A program made the translations under genes and the position numbers. The notes beneath the pieces were generated by a model, which was not told where the DNA came from, did no database searches, and was given only the letters and a program-made list of their open reading frames with translations. Positions 18,011 through 26,802 of a stretch of DNA of 47,859 nt are shown here, piece by piece (positions within the stretch are counted from its first letter, which is position 1; each line of letters starts with the position of its first letter). Source of the DNA: Desulfosporosinus sp. (GTDB lineage Bacteria > Bacillota > Desulfitobacteriia > Desulfitobacteriales > Desulfitobacteriaceae); NCBI GenBank assembly GCA_020692355.1, contig JAIMKP010000021.1, forward strand, positions 1 to 47,859, written 5' to 3'.

Positions 18011-21000
18011 GTGCCTATGAATCCTATTGAAACGACAGAAACCATTAAAGACGATTATTTAGCCTACTTGCAATCAATCTTAAAAGTGAAAGACGATACC
18101 CTGACAAAGCAAGCCTATCTCGCCTTGAAAGAAAATGAATTCGTTAAAGGCCCCTTTTTGGAAGCCACTCCACCGTTCGTTCCAGGAACAACACTCGCAA
18201 GACTGGTTGAGGAGGGCGTGGCGAGCAAAGGCTTTCAGGCTATCGCGGCAGCCGTCGAAATTGACCGCCCACTGTATGTTCACCAAGAAACAGCGTTTCG
18301 AAAATTAACGACGGGTAGAAAAAACGTCATTGTTGCTACGGGTACCGGGAGCGGAAAAACCGAGTGTTTTATGTATCCTATTTTTAACGAACTCATGCTT
18401 CAAAACGAGGCAAATGACCTGACTTCAGGTATCAGAGCCTTGCTTTTGTATCCCATGAATGCGTTAGCGAACGACCAAATGAAACGCTTAAGAGGATTGT
18501 TAGCTAACTATCCAAGCATCACCTTTGGTCGATATACGGGTGAAACGCTAGAAAATCAAGATAAAGCAATTGAGGCTTATCGTGAAAAGAAAGAAATGGA
18601 ATACAAAGCAAAGAAAAAACGCAAGGGAGTTGATTATACAGACTTCGACTTAAACCCTTTGCCGAATGAACTCATTTCGCGTCAGAGGATGAGAGAAACC
18701 CCACCGCATATTTTGCTCACCAATTATGCTATGCTTGAATATCTCTTGATTAGACCAGAGGATACGTCATTTTTTGATGGTGATCTGGCAAGAGCCTGGC
18801 GTTTCTTAGTCTTAGATGAAGCACATACTTATAAAGGTGCGAATGGAACCGAAATTGCCTTATTGTTAAGACGGCTCAAAGAACGAGTTTGTCAAAACGA
18901 GAAGAACAAGCTGCAATGTATTGCGACCAGCGCCACGCTCGGAAACAGAGATGCCTTACCGGATCTCGCCGCCTTCGCTTCGAATATATTCGATGAGACG
19001 TTTAACGTTGAAGATATTATCACCTCTGAACGCAGAAAGTGTAAAATCGAAGAGGGTATGAAAAAGTATTCATTGGAGGAATATCATGATTTTAAAACAC
19101 ACGTTCAAGCGATGAAGGATGAAGTTAAGGTCGGAGCATGGCTCTATGAGAGACTTGTCAAAGACGAACGAATCGTTACAATCTTAAATTTGTTAGAAGC
19201 CAAGCCGAAAGATCTAACCGAGGTTGCCAAGCGGGTTTTCGTAGATTATGCAGAGCTGTCAACAAGAGAGCAGGGGCTTATACTATTAATCGAACTTGGG
19301 GTAATGGCGAAGCCCGATGCAGACTCTGCCGCTCTTTTACCGGCCCGCTACCATCTTTTTGTTCGAGCCTTAGAGGGCGTTTATGTTGCTCTATATCCAG
19401 GAAAACAAGTCTTTTTAGATCGAAAAGAGCTGTTTGAGGTCGATGACTTGAAAGTACGGGTGTTTGAGCTTGCCAACTGTCAGAACTGTGGGCAAGAATA
19501 CTTGGTCGGCAAAGAGAAAAGTGGATACCTTAAACCCGCTATCGACGGAGAAAAGTTAGAGTATTATATGCTGTCACATGATATCGTTGAAACGGATGAG
19601 GTGGATACTAACGGCGATGATGAAGCCTTTGAAACGGCGGACGTTAAAAAAGTAGAGGCCTATGAATTGTGTACAGTATGTGGCAAACTGACCCTGTCAG
19701 GCGCCAAGAAACGAGAAGAATGTTGTAACACGAAAAGCAGTCGTAAAATCATCAATGTCTATAAGATGAAGACAAAACCAAATGCCAGAGACGTGAATAC
19801 CTGTGCCGCCTGTGGTGGAGTTTCTATGTCAATTATTAAGCGTTTTATGACGGCCAATCAACCCTCCACCTATATTGTAGCAAACAGTCTCTATTCCATG
19901 ATACCCCCACAAAAAATCACAGTTGATGCGCAGATTCCTGAAGATAGCTTTTTTGAGGTTGAAGAGGAGCTTAAAAACCTCGAGTATTATGATGAGTCGG
20001 GCAGAAAGCTACTCGTGTTCTCGGATAACCGACAGGAAGCAGCGTTTTTTGCTGCCTATATGGACAACAAGTATAACCAGTTGATGTGGCGAAGACTTAT
20101 CCTGAGGGAATTAAAAAATAAGTCAGAGGGGTTACTGCTCGAGGATTTGATGAGAAGTCTCGTGAAAAAGGCGAAAGAAGCCGTGTTGTATCCAGACAAT
20201 CTTTCCAATCAGGAAAAGGAAATAGTCGCTGCCACTTATCTAATGAAAGAATTCATGGGCCTTGAGCGTAAACAAGGCTTGGAAGGCAGCGGATACCTTA
20301 AATTCAGTCCGGAGAAAATGTCCCTCAAAAGTGGAAAATGGGATTTGTCAGCGGATGAGGTGTGGGAAGTATGCTGTGTTATGATGGATACCTTGCGCTA
20401 TGCCGGTGCGACAACGTATCCGGAAAATATCGATCCGGAAAACGAAAGCTTTGCACCACGCAACCGCAATGTCTATTTGAGGAAAATAGAAAGTGGAACT
20501 TATGAAAAAGGGACGATTTCCAGCTTTCTACCCGTTGGCTCAGCCAATAACCGGAGATATGATTATCTTCGTAAACTCCTTGAAACTATGGGTAGTGATA
20601 GTGAACAGGCAAAAGTTAAAGGCATGGAAATCCTCAACAGTATTTATGAAAGTATTATTCTTCCGTTAAGTGAGAAAAATTATTTAGAGCGAGTCTTGTT
20701 GGGAAGCGAAGGGGAAGTTACGAGACTTAACTACAAAAAATGGGTTGTGCGCTATTGTGAAGAGGAGGACACCGTGTATCGGTGTCAGCGCTGCGGAAAA
20801 ATCGCGTCTCATAATGTCAAAGATGTCTGTCCAGAGTTCCGTTGCAGGGGTAAACTAGAAACAATCTTAGCCAAAGAATTTCGAAACGACCCATATTACT
20901 TCCAAGCCTATAGCAATGAAAAGATCATCCCTATGGTTGCCAAAGAGCATACAGGACAGCTCAACAAAGACACGGCGGGTACTACGCAGACAAGATTTGA

Positions 21001-22867
21001 AGCGGGTGAAATTAACGTGCTCAGCTGTACGACGACCTTTGAAATGGGGGTCGATGTTGGGCAACTTGAAGCTATACTCCTGCGAAATGTACCGCCGGAA
21101 ACCTCAAATTATGTCCAAAGAGCCGGCCGGGCCGGTCGTAGAACATCGGCAACTGCCTTCTCGGTAACTTATGCGAGGCGTAATAGTCATGACCTTAACT
21201 ATTTTGAAAACCCCACCGAAATTATTAGTGGCAAAATAAAGTCACCCTATATTGAATTGAACAACGATAAGATCGCAGGAAGACATGTTAACTCCATCGT
21301 GTTAGCCTGGTTTTTTCGTAGAAATGAAGAGTGCAAGACCTATTTTAAAGGGGGAGTTCGTTCTCTGGTGGGAAGGGATGGTCGAGCGACGATTTTAGAG
21401 GTGCTTCAGAAAGAATTGGACAAACGACCAGAAGATCTAATTCAATCGATAGAGAGGGTTCTGACACCGCAATTAATGAGCAGACTGGAAATCAAGAAGT
21501 GGGCCTTTGTTGATAAGTTAATCGGAGTTGACGGCACGCTCACCAATTCGATTGAGGAAATGCAAAGGGATCTTGAAACACTTGGTGAAAACCTCAAAAA
21601 ACGGATGTCTAAAATGCAAAAAAGCGATGATTTGCTGCGCTTAATCAATACCTTTGAAAAACAACAAACCATTAACTTCCTTGCTTCGAGTGGTGTCATA
21701 CCAAAATACGGTTTCCCCGTCGATGTCGTTAAACTCAAAATATTAAGTAATGCTTCGGAAGCCAAAGATGTTGATTTGTCACGTGACTTGAAAATGGCAA
21801 TTTCCGAATATGCTCCTGGCAGTGAAATCATTGCTGCTGGTAAAGTGTGGACAAGCCATTCCATCATCAAAATTAGGGATAAAGAATGGCCAACTTACCA
21901 ATATTTTGAGTGTCCGGATTGTAGACGAACTTCGTTCCCCGATGGGATTACCACGATCGAAGAAAAGAACGATGAGAACCTTCAATTGTGCATTTGTGGT
22001 ACACCCATGAAAGCACATAAAGTAATTATACCGATCTTTGGCTTTTCGACATCCTGGATTGAAAAAGCAAAACGAGTGGGGGAGAGCAGGCCTAAACGTT
22101 TCTACCCTACAAGAGTGCAGTTCGGTGGTTTTGATGCGTTAGACTCGTATCAAGAAGCAGAAAAACAAGAAGCAGAACTTCAAATTGCCGATAAGAGCAT
22201 CCATTCTAAATATTCACCCCAAGGAAAACTGGTGATCATGAATAAGGGAACCACGGGAGCAGGGTTGTTCATTTGCAAATATTGTGGCTACGCACAATCA
22301 ACGCCGCAGGAGTTTAAGCATAAGAACAAAATGGGAAAAGACTGCCCGAATAAATACGCCACGAATGCCGCCTTGGGTCATATCTTCACGAGCGATATCT
22401 TGTGGCTTGAATTCCCTACGAGACATGTAAGCCTCATTGAGGGTAAGGACCAATGGACAACATTATTGTATGCCATCCTTGAAGGAGCCTCAGATGCCTT
22501 AGGAATATCAAGGGATGATATAAACGGATGCATCGATAGGTCTGGAAATCATCCCGTCGTGATACTATTTGATGAGGCACCCGGAGGAGCGGGACACGTT
22601 AAACGCATATATTCACAATTTGATGCGGTGTTGAAGGCTGCCTATCATCGTGTCGATGGCCACTGCAAGTGTGGTGAGGAGACAGCCTGCTATGGCTGTT
22701 TAAGAGGGTATTCCAACCAGCTAGACCACGATGTTTTGGCTCGTGGAATGGCCAAGGAATATTTAGAATGGTTGTTATTGGAGAAGCCTGATTCGAGGAT
22801 TAGATATCTTGATAAGTTAATAATAGACAAAAACATAGCTGAAAATGTTATGGCGGAGGAAGTATGA
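18011..22867 (+). CDS. DEAD/DEAH helicase with Zn knuckles and C-terminal DUF1998-type domain, DruE-like
   Basis: A 1618-aa helicase. Starts at GTG 18011 or ATG 18017 share an AAGGA site. Motifs: GTGSGKTE (I, residue 111), DEAHTYKG (II, 269), SATLGN (III, 306), a second RecA half with EAGEINVLSCTTT and RAGRAGRR (VI, 1037). Between and after the RecA halves are many Cys pairs (CQNCG, CTVCG, CAACG, CQRCG, CPDC, CKYCG), probably Zn knuckles. The C-terminus has FDEAPGGAGHVKRI and then CKCGEETACYGCLRGYSN, the MrfA/DUF1998 ending with four Cys. MrfA-type enzymes are 3'-5' DNA translocases, and DruE of Druantia belongs to this group. It is intact, unlike the helicase at 2860, and directly follows its large partner. 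It probably drives DNA sensing or remodelling in a defence complex. Confidence 0.85.
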   Translation: MPMNPIETTETIKDDYLAYLQSILKVKDDTLTKQAYLALKENEFVKGPFLEATPPFVPGTTLARLVEEGVASKGFQAIAAAVEIDRPLYVHQETAFRKLTTGRKNVIVATGTGSGKTECFMYPIFNELMLQNEANDLTSGIRALLLYPMNALANDQMKRLRGLLANYPSITFGRYTGETLENQDKAIEAYREKKEMEYKAKKKRKGVDYTDFDLNPLPNELISRQRMRETPPHILLTNYAMLEYLLIRPEDTSFFDGDLARAWRFLVLDEAHTYKGANGTEIALLLRRLKERVCQNEKNKLQCIATSATLGNRDALPDLAAFASNIFDETFNVEDIITSERRKCKIEEGMKKYSLEEYHDFKTHVQAMKDEVKVGAWLYERLVKDERIVTILNLLEAKPKDLTEVAKRVFVDYAELSTREQGLILLIELGVMAKPDADSAALLPARYHLFVRALEGVYVALYPGKQVFLDRKELFEVDDLKVRVFELANCQNCGQEYLVGKEKSGYLKPAIDGEKLEYYMLSHDIVETDEVDTNGDDEAFETADVKKVEAYELCTVCGKLTLSGAKKREECCNTKSSRKIINVYKMKTKPNARDVNTCAACGGVSMSIIKRFMTANQPSTYIVANSLYSMIPPQKITVDAQIPEDSFFEVEEELKNLEYYDESGRKLLVFSDNRQEAAFFAAYMDNKYNQLMWRRLILRELKNKSEGLLLEDLMRSLVKKAKEAVLYPDNLSNQEKEIVAATYLMKEFMGLERKQGLEGSGYLKFSPEKMSLKSGKWDLSADEVWEVCCVMMDTLRYAGATTYPENIDPENESFAPRNRNVYLRKIESGTYEKGTISSFLPVGSANNRRYDYLRKLLETMGSDSEQAKVKGMEILNSIYESIILPLSEKNYLERVLLGSEGEVTRLNYKKWVVRYCEEEDTVYRCQRCGKIASHNVKDVCPEFRCRGKLETILAKEFRNDPYYFQAYSNEKIIPMVAKEHTGQLNKDTAGTTQTRFEAGEINVLSCTTTFEMGVDVGQLEAILLRNVPPETSNYVQRAGRAGRRTSATAFSVTYARRNSHDLNYFENPTEIISGKIKSPYIELNNDKIAGRHVNSIVLAWFFRRNEECKTYFKGGVRSLVGRDGRATILEVLQKELDKRPEDLIQSIERVLTPQLMSRLEIKKWAFVDKLIGVDGTLTNSIEEMQRDLETLGENLKKRMSKMQKSDDLLRLINTFEKQQTINFLASSGVIPKYGFPVDVVKLKILSNASEAKDVDLSRDLKMAISEYAPGSEIIAAGKVWTSHSIIKIRDKEWPTYQYFECPDCRRTSFPDGITTIEEKNDENLQLCICGTPMKAHKVIIPIFGFSTSWIEKAKRVGESRPKRFYPTRVQFGGFDALDSYQEAEKQEAELQIADKSIHSKYSPQGKLVIMNKGTTGAGLFICKYCGYAQSTPQEFKHKNKMGKDCPNKYATNAALGHIFTSDILWLEFPTRHVSLIEGKDQWTTLLYAILEGASDALGISRDDINGCIDRSGNHPVVILFDEAPGGAGHVKRIYSQFDAVLKAAYHRVDGHCKCGEETACYGCLRGYSNQLDHDVLARGMAKEYLEWLLLEKPDSRIRYLDKLIIDKNIAENVMAEEV

Positions 22868-22944
22868 GAATTATTTCTTGGAACTGTGCGATGGCTTTTA
22901 GGGCCTTCCGGCGTGCCCATTGCCGTCCTGTGCTTTCAAAATAG
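22864..22944 (+). pseudogene. 5' stub of an endonuclease/exonuclease/phosphatase (EEP) gene
   Basis: ATG 22864 overlaps the helicase stop (ATGA). The first 12 codons (MRIISWNCAMAFR) match the N-terminus of EEP-family nucleases, where the Asn of the WN pair is a metal ligand. The sequence then loses family resemblance and stops at 22944. The coupled start suggests the third gene of the helicase operon was an EEP nuclease that has been deleted. Confidence 0.6.
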
Positions 22945-22978
22945 CTGAGGTAAACGGTTGCCCATGCCCAGCTTTTAT

Positions 22979-23001
22979 TATCACAAAAAACGTGATATAA
23001 T
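22979..23001 (+). promoter_or_regulatory. Operator-like inverted repeat over a -10 box
   Basis: TATCAC and GTGATA form a perfect 6-7-6 inverted repeat at 22979-22997, and TATAAT (22996-23001) overlaps its right arm. No good -35 is present. This could be a repressor site controlling the AAA ATPase gene. Confidence 0.5.
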
Positions 23002-23039
23002 ATTACCGATGATGTGATGTGAAAGAAGGCGATTTATCC

Positions 23040-24152
23040 ATGTCAAATACCTTATTTCCCTTGGGTGGTCCCGTAGCAGAGGATGACATCGTCGATCGTG
23101 AGGACTTCTTGAAATCAATACAGACCAGGTTGGCTGATGGGCAAAGCATCATGCTGACGGGGCCACGCAGGATCGGTAAAACATCACTGGCCTTAGAAAC
23201 ATTAAGACAACTCAAAAAACAAGGTTTTTATGTTGCTTCGGTTGATTTCTTTAGGGTTTCCACTAAACAAGAACTGGCCACCGCTATTATTGATGCTTGC
23301 CTAGAAAATAGGACCGGAATTCATAGAACTATGGATGCGCTAAAAGAAGGAATTAAATCCGTTACGAGTGCTACTAAGCTGGCTATGAAGTTAAAAGGCT
23401 TGGAGTTTTCACTAAATCTGCCTGACAAGAATACATCCGATGATATTCTGTTATCTTATGCCTTGGATTTACCGGAAAAGTTGGCTGTTGTCGACAAAAA
23501 ACAAACCATTGTTGTCTTTGATGAATTTCAAGATGCTGCCCGTATTGTCGGCGACGATGTTTTTAAACTTATGCGTTCTCATTTCCAGCTGCATACCAAG
23601 GCTAATTATCTCTTTCTGGGTTCCAAAGAAGGGATTATGAACACTATCTTTGCTGGGCCGGATCAAGCATTTTACCGTTTTGCAACCATATTGCCTTTGC
23701 CACCCATTTCTCCATTGGCGTGGACAACATACATTAAAAGGAAATTCGGAGATCAGGGAATCAAGTGTAAGGACCAAGTCATACACGAAATCATTAAAAT
23801 AAGTGGCGGACATCCACAGGATACCATGCTTATCTGTTCAGAAACGTACTATCTGTTGCTGGAAACAGGCGAAAAAACCTTGACCCTTGATTCGGTACAG
23901 TTAGGAACAAACCGGGCCTTAGCCTCGCTTACCCCAGTTTTCGATGGTATATTGGACGAGTTAGGAGCGGCTAAAAGAATCCTAACCCGCTTAATCCAAA
24001 AGCAATCTATCTATGAAAAAGGAACACATCCGACTGAAATTAAACGAAAGGTCGATATGCTCATTAATAAGGGTATCATTGAAAAGACTGACCATGGAAC
24101 CTATGTGTTTGTAGAGCCCATGTTGAAAGAATACTTACAAAGAGAATATTGA
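23040..24152 (+). CDS. AAA ATPase, archaeal ATPase (ATPase_2/STAND-like) family
   Basis: A 370-aa protein. ATG 23040 (AAGAAGG about ten bases upstream) is preferred over GTG 23019. It opens FPLGGPVAEDDIVDRE, the usual lead-in of PF01637 proteins, then Walker A GPRRIGKTS (about 41), Walker B IVVFDEFQD (about 158) and the sensor segment LGSKEG (about 198). A helical lid follows (ISGGHPQDT) and a C-terminal winged-helix region. The family includes ORC/Cdc6-like and STAND-type switches, often orphan genes in mobile regions. No partner gene is adjacent. Role unknown; a regulatory or defence sensor is plausible. Confidence 0.85.
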   Translation: MSNTLFPLGGPVAEDDIVDREDFLKSIQTRLADGQSIMLTGPRRIGKTSLALETLRQLKKQGFYVASVDFFRVSTKQELATAIIDACLENRTGIHRTMDALKEGIKSVTSATKLAMKLKGLEFSLNLPDKNTSDDILLSYALDLPEKLAVVDKKQTIVVFDEFQDAARIVGDDVFKLMRSHFQLHTKANYLFLGSKEGIMNTIFAGPDQAFYRFATILPLPPISPLAWTTYIKRKFGDQGIKCKDQVIHEIIKISGGHPQDTMLICSETYYLLLETGEKTLTLDSVQLGTNRALASLTPVFDGILDELGAAKRILTRLIQKQSIYEKGTHPTEIKRKVDMLINKGIIEKTDHGTYVFVEPMLKEYLQREY

Positions 24153-24154
24153 GC

Positions 24155-24298
24155 GTTACCAACTTAGCAAGGAAATCTTTGGGCAAGCTATTGGGAATGC
24201 ATCCTCTCATTAAAAGTGAAGCTTATGGGCAGGAAGCACGGCCAGATCGTTTTAGACGGTTTGGCTTGATTTTTGTGCCGGAAGGCATTGCACCCTGA
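24155..24298 (+). pseudogene. Unidentified gene tail
   Basis: A frame without a start encodes about 47 residues, including RKSLGKLLGMHPLIKSEAYG and ending RRFGLIFVPEGIAP. It reads like a genuine C-terminus that has lost its gene. The family is not recognised. Confidence 0.4.
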
Positions 24299-24304
24299 AA
24301 TATA

Positions 24305-24680
24305 TTGAAATTGCATATTGACCTTGACGTGTTGATTATGTTATATGATACAGCTGCCAGAGCTCAGGAAATTGTTGACCTAACTCTGCGTGACCTGCAC
24401 CTTGTCAATGTTAAGTCGCCCTTTGTCACCCTGACAGGTAAAGGCAACAAAAGCCGAAATGTCCCGTTGATGGAGAAAACAGTTGCACACATAAACAATT
24501 ATCTTCGGGAGTTTCATCCGCATCCAAGTACAGATGGTAAAGATCCGTTGTTCTTTTCTAGAAGAGACGGGAAACCTCATGCCTTATCTACTGATACGGT
24601 AAATCTACTTCTTGGCTATTATGCAAACCAGTCAAGGTCTGTTTGCCCCCAAATTCCGCAGCATGTTCTAAAGAAAATGA
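24305..24680 (+). pseudogene. Tyrosine recombinase core fragment
   Basis: Part of a phage-integrase-type recombinase catalytic domain: YDTAARAQEIVDLTLRDL contains the first catalytic Arg, and LTGKGNKSRNVPLM contains the Lys of the beta hairpin. The N-terminal core-binding domain is absent, and the frame leaves the family at PQIPQHVLK, before the H-x-L-R-H box and the tyrosine. It cannot be active. The open frame runs on to 24844 through unrelated sequence, including a copied helicase tail. Confidence 0.75.
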
Positions 24681-24686
24681 GCTATA

Positions 24687-24760
24687 CCGATCAGCATTGT
24701 CTGGAAGATGAAGGAGCCATTGCCGGGGTTTGTGATGTAAAAGACGGTGAAGGTTTGATG
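24687..24760 (+). repeat. 74-bp copy of the DUF3427-helicase gene end
   Basis: Matches 36201-36274 with 5 differences in 74. In the helicase frame it encodes PISIVWKMKEPLPGFVM followed by TAA, i.e. the C-terminus of a second DUF3427 helicase of which nothing else remains here. Confidence 0.8.
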
Positions 24761-24868
24761 GTCACTAAGCAGGATCTTTTCGCTGACATGGTGAATAAAG
24801 AACCTGTAGACTCTGTCATGCAAGTAGAAGTCAAGAAAGCTTAGTTGTAGATAAGGGATGGATAATCG

Positions 24869-25099
24869 TTGAGAGAATTTAGGGGAAAAAATAAGCTGGT
24901 TTCACCCGTGGTCAAATGGGTGGGTGGCAAGAGGCGGATTTTAGACCGGATTATGAAATACATTCCGCAAAACGTGTCAACTTACTATGAGCCCTTTTTA
25001 GGCGGTGGAGCCGTTTTGTTTGAATTGCAGCCAAAGAAGGCTGTAGTCAATGATGTCAAGACGATTTTTTCCGAGTTTCTAAACACCCAAGTGTATTAA
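24869..25099 (+). pseudogene. DNA adenine methylase (D12 class), N-terminal fragment
   Basis: About 76 residues from TTG 24869 match the start of Dam-type N6-adenine methylases: SPVVKWVGGKRRIL, the AdoMet-binding FLGGGAVLFEL loop, and the VVNDV position where the D-x-N-x-x-L motif begins. It then diverges and stops, so the target-recognition domain and catalytic DPPY are missing. Confidence 0.75.
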
Positions 25100-25218
25100 G
25101 AAATCCGGTTAATAATTCGCCTTTGTTTCTTCTCTGTTTTGCGGTCAGTAATAAATCACCTAAGGCTATTGAATTGTCTCTGAAAGCTGCCGACAATATT
25201 TTGACTCACACTAGCTAG
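25099..25218 (+). pseudogene. Probable TcmP (three-Cys-motif partner) tail
   Basis: A 39-codon frame without a start encodes NSPLFLLCFAVSNKSPKAIE and ends at 25218. It resembles the C-terminus of three-Cys-motif partner proteins, which commonly sit next to DUF5131/Gp37 genes, as one does here. Short, so the assignment is tentative. Confidence 0.45.
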
Positions 25219-25241
25219 AACAGGGAAGGAAGGTACGAACC

Positions 25242-25675
25242 ATGGGCGTCAAATCCAAAATCGAATGGACGGAGAATACGTGGAATCCGGTGACCGGCTG
25301 TCCGACCTGTCCGGAGAGCTGAATTGGACCCCGAACATTTGGCAAGGAGTTACCGTTGAAAGTGATAAGTACAGAGATAGGATTGACGCCTTGCGTCAAG
25401 TCGGTGCGCGGATACGTTTTATATCCTTCGAACCACTGATCAGTGATGCTGGGAAATTAGACTTGACTGACGTGGACTGGGCTATTGTTGGCGGAGAAAG
25501 CGGTTCGCAAGCCAGACCGATGGAGCTTGAGTGGATTCTCTCAATTAAAGAACAATGTGAACGGCAGAATGTGACGTTTTATTTTAAGCAATGGGATGGG
25601 CCTAACAAGAAAAAAGCTGGACGAATATTGCTCGGCCAGACTTGGGACGCTATGCCACCAATATCGGCCAAATAG
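25242..25675 (+). pseudogene. DUF5131 (phage Gp37/Gp68-like) gene with its middle deleted
   Basis: ATG 25242 encodes the family's N-terminus ([16 protein letters not shown]) but stops at TGA after 26 codons. In another frame the family's C-terminal half follows at once: NWTPNIWQGVTVE, RFISFEPLI, VIVGGESG-like AIVGGESGSQARPM and YFKQWDG, ending near 25650. About 100 or more central residues, including the expected Cys cluster, are gone. The last residues and stop come from the 47-bp segment shared with 6903. DUF5131 proteins are radical-SAM-like and often phage-borne. Confidence 0.8.
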
Positions 25676-25767
25676 TATTGCGTAGCCGCTTTGTTGGAGT
25701 GTTACTTGTTGCTCAGCGCGGTACGGCTGTCGAACAATACCCCGACTATGATGAATGGGACGAATGA
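25657..25767 (+). pseudogene. Conserved gene tail TNIGQIV...YDEWDE
   Basis: In the third frame, bases upstream of and through the 47-bp segment read TNIGQIVLRSRFVGVL and continue to an acidic end, EQYPDYDEWDE, at 25767. Bases 25722-25780 recur at 31232-31290 with 6 differences in 59. It is a real C-terminus of a gene present only as tails in this window. Family not recognised. Confidence 0.55.
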
Positions 25768-25868
25768 GCGAGTCCGATGCAGGAGCCGATGCTCTTGTGG
25801 GCTAATCATGGGCAAATTCCCATTGTCTGTTGATGGTAATTGTGATATGGTATATATAGGAAGTTTAC

Positions 25869-26237
25869 ATGGCGGAGGCGTTGAGTATGGATATCTCCCC
25901 ATATGTCGCCGGAAATAAATCAAAAATTGAAGCTGAGGAACAACGTCGACTAAATTACTATGCAGAAGCTTGCGAAAAAGCGAAAAAGGTTGCTTTGGCT
26001 CTGAGCAGCGCATTTCCCGACGTGGAAGTTTACCTATTTGGCTCACTGACAACCGATTTATTTGAAGAGGAGTCAGATATTGATATTGCCGTAAAGGGGC
26101 TGCCCGAAGAACAGTATTTTAAGGCCTATCGGATAGCCGAAAACATTGCTGAACCTATTCCTTTAGATTTCATACAGTTGGAGTTTGCTCAGGACAGTAT
26201 GAAAGAACGTATCATAAGAGATGGGGTGCGGTTGTGA
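25869..26237 (+). CDS. MNT-domain nucleotidyltransferase (antitoxin-type)
   Basis: A 122-aa minimal nucleotidyltransferase. It has the GSLTTDLFEEESDIDI motif (Gly-Ser and two catalytic Asp) near residue 55 and a third acidic position in PLDFI near 95. The ATG follows AGGAAG. MNT proteins paired with HEPN proteins (MntA/HepT) act as antitoxins that AMPylate and silence the HEPN ribonuclease. Its TGA overlaps the GTG of the HEPN gene, a coupled arrangement typical of these pairs. It appears intact. Confidence 0.88.
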   Translation: MAEALSMDISPYVAGNKSKIEAEEQRRLNYYAEACEKAKKVALALSSAFPDVEVYLFGSLTTDLFEEESDIDIAVKGLPEEQYFKAYRIAENIAEPIPLDFIQLEFAQDSMKERIIRDGVRL

Positions 26238-26749
26238 CGAGTGCAGAAAAAAGACGGGTACAGTACAAAAAACTCGTTGTCGATATTAAGGATGACTTAA
26301 ACTCAATACAAAACTTGGTGAAAGACATTGAGGAAGTAGCCAAAGCTTTAGAAAATAACAAAGGTCCGTTAAGAGGGTCTGACCTTATGGCTTGTGCAGG
26401 CTATTTGCACCATTATTTTACTGGCGTCGAATCCATATTCGAGCGGATTTCAAGAGCTTTTGACGGTAGTCAACCACCGGGTGGAGATTATCACCGCGAA
26501 TTATTACACTCAATGACAGTTACAATTCCCGAGATCCGTCCAAGAATTATATCTCGCGATATAGCCGAGGAATTAGACGAATACCGACGTTTTCGACATA
26601 TGTTTCGCCATGCCTATGGATCCGAGTTGCGTTGGCGCAAGATGGAGCCATTGGCCAAGGGTGTAGCTTCACTGACAGAAACTCTTGTTGAACAAATATC
26701 CGAGTTTATGCATTTCGTAGAGACCTTGAGTGATTCCTTGGTCCTCTGA
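26234..26749 (+). CDS. HEPN-domain (HepT-like) toxin
   Basis: A 171-aa helical protein starting at GTG 26234, overlapping the upstream MNT gene. The catalytic R-x(4-6)-H signature is present as RRFRHMFRHAYG near residue 125, with a preceding acidic helix, as in HEPN ribonucleases. It has family length and is adjacent to an MNT gene, so it is the likely RNase toxin of the pair. Some larger HEPN proteins of this kind are annotated only as hypothetical; the motif and context support the call. Confidence 0.8.
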   Translation: MTSAEKRRVQYKKLVVDIKDDLNSIQNLVKDIEEVAKALENNKGPLRGSDLMACAGYLHHYFTGVESIFERISRAFDGSQPPGGDYHRELLHSMTVTIPEIRPRIISRDIAEELDEYRRFRHMFRHAYGSELRWRKMEPLAKGVASLTETLVEQISEFMHFVETLSDSLVL

Positions 26750-26802
26750 AAATCACTTCTAGGGCATTGCGCCTTTGTTTTAAGTGAAAATGGGTGGATA
26801 AG

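Noticed and set aside
2860-22867. Calling the helicase modules DISARM
   Set aside because: No DrmMI/DrmMII methylase, no DrmC PLD protein next to them, and no separate DrmB; large partner proteins differ.
24305-24844. A complete 179-aa integrase
   Set aside because: The catalytic HxLRH box and tyrosine are missing, and the C-terminal third is helicase-tail sequence read out of frame.
25823-25851. Promoter TTGTCT-17-TATGGT for the MNT/HEPN pair
   Set aside because: Its expected transcription start would fall inside the ribosome site of the MNT gene.
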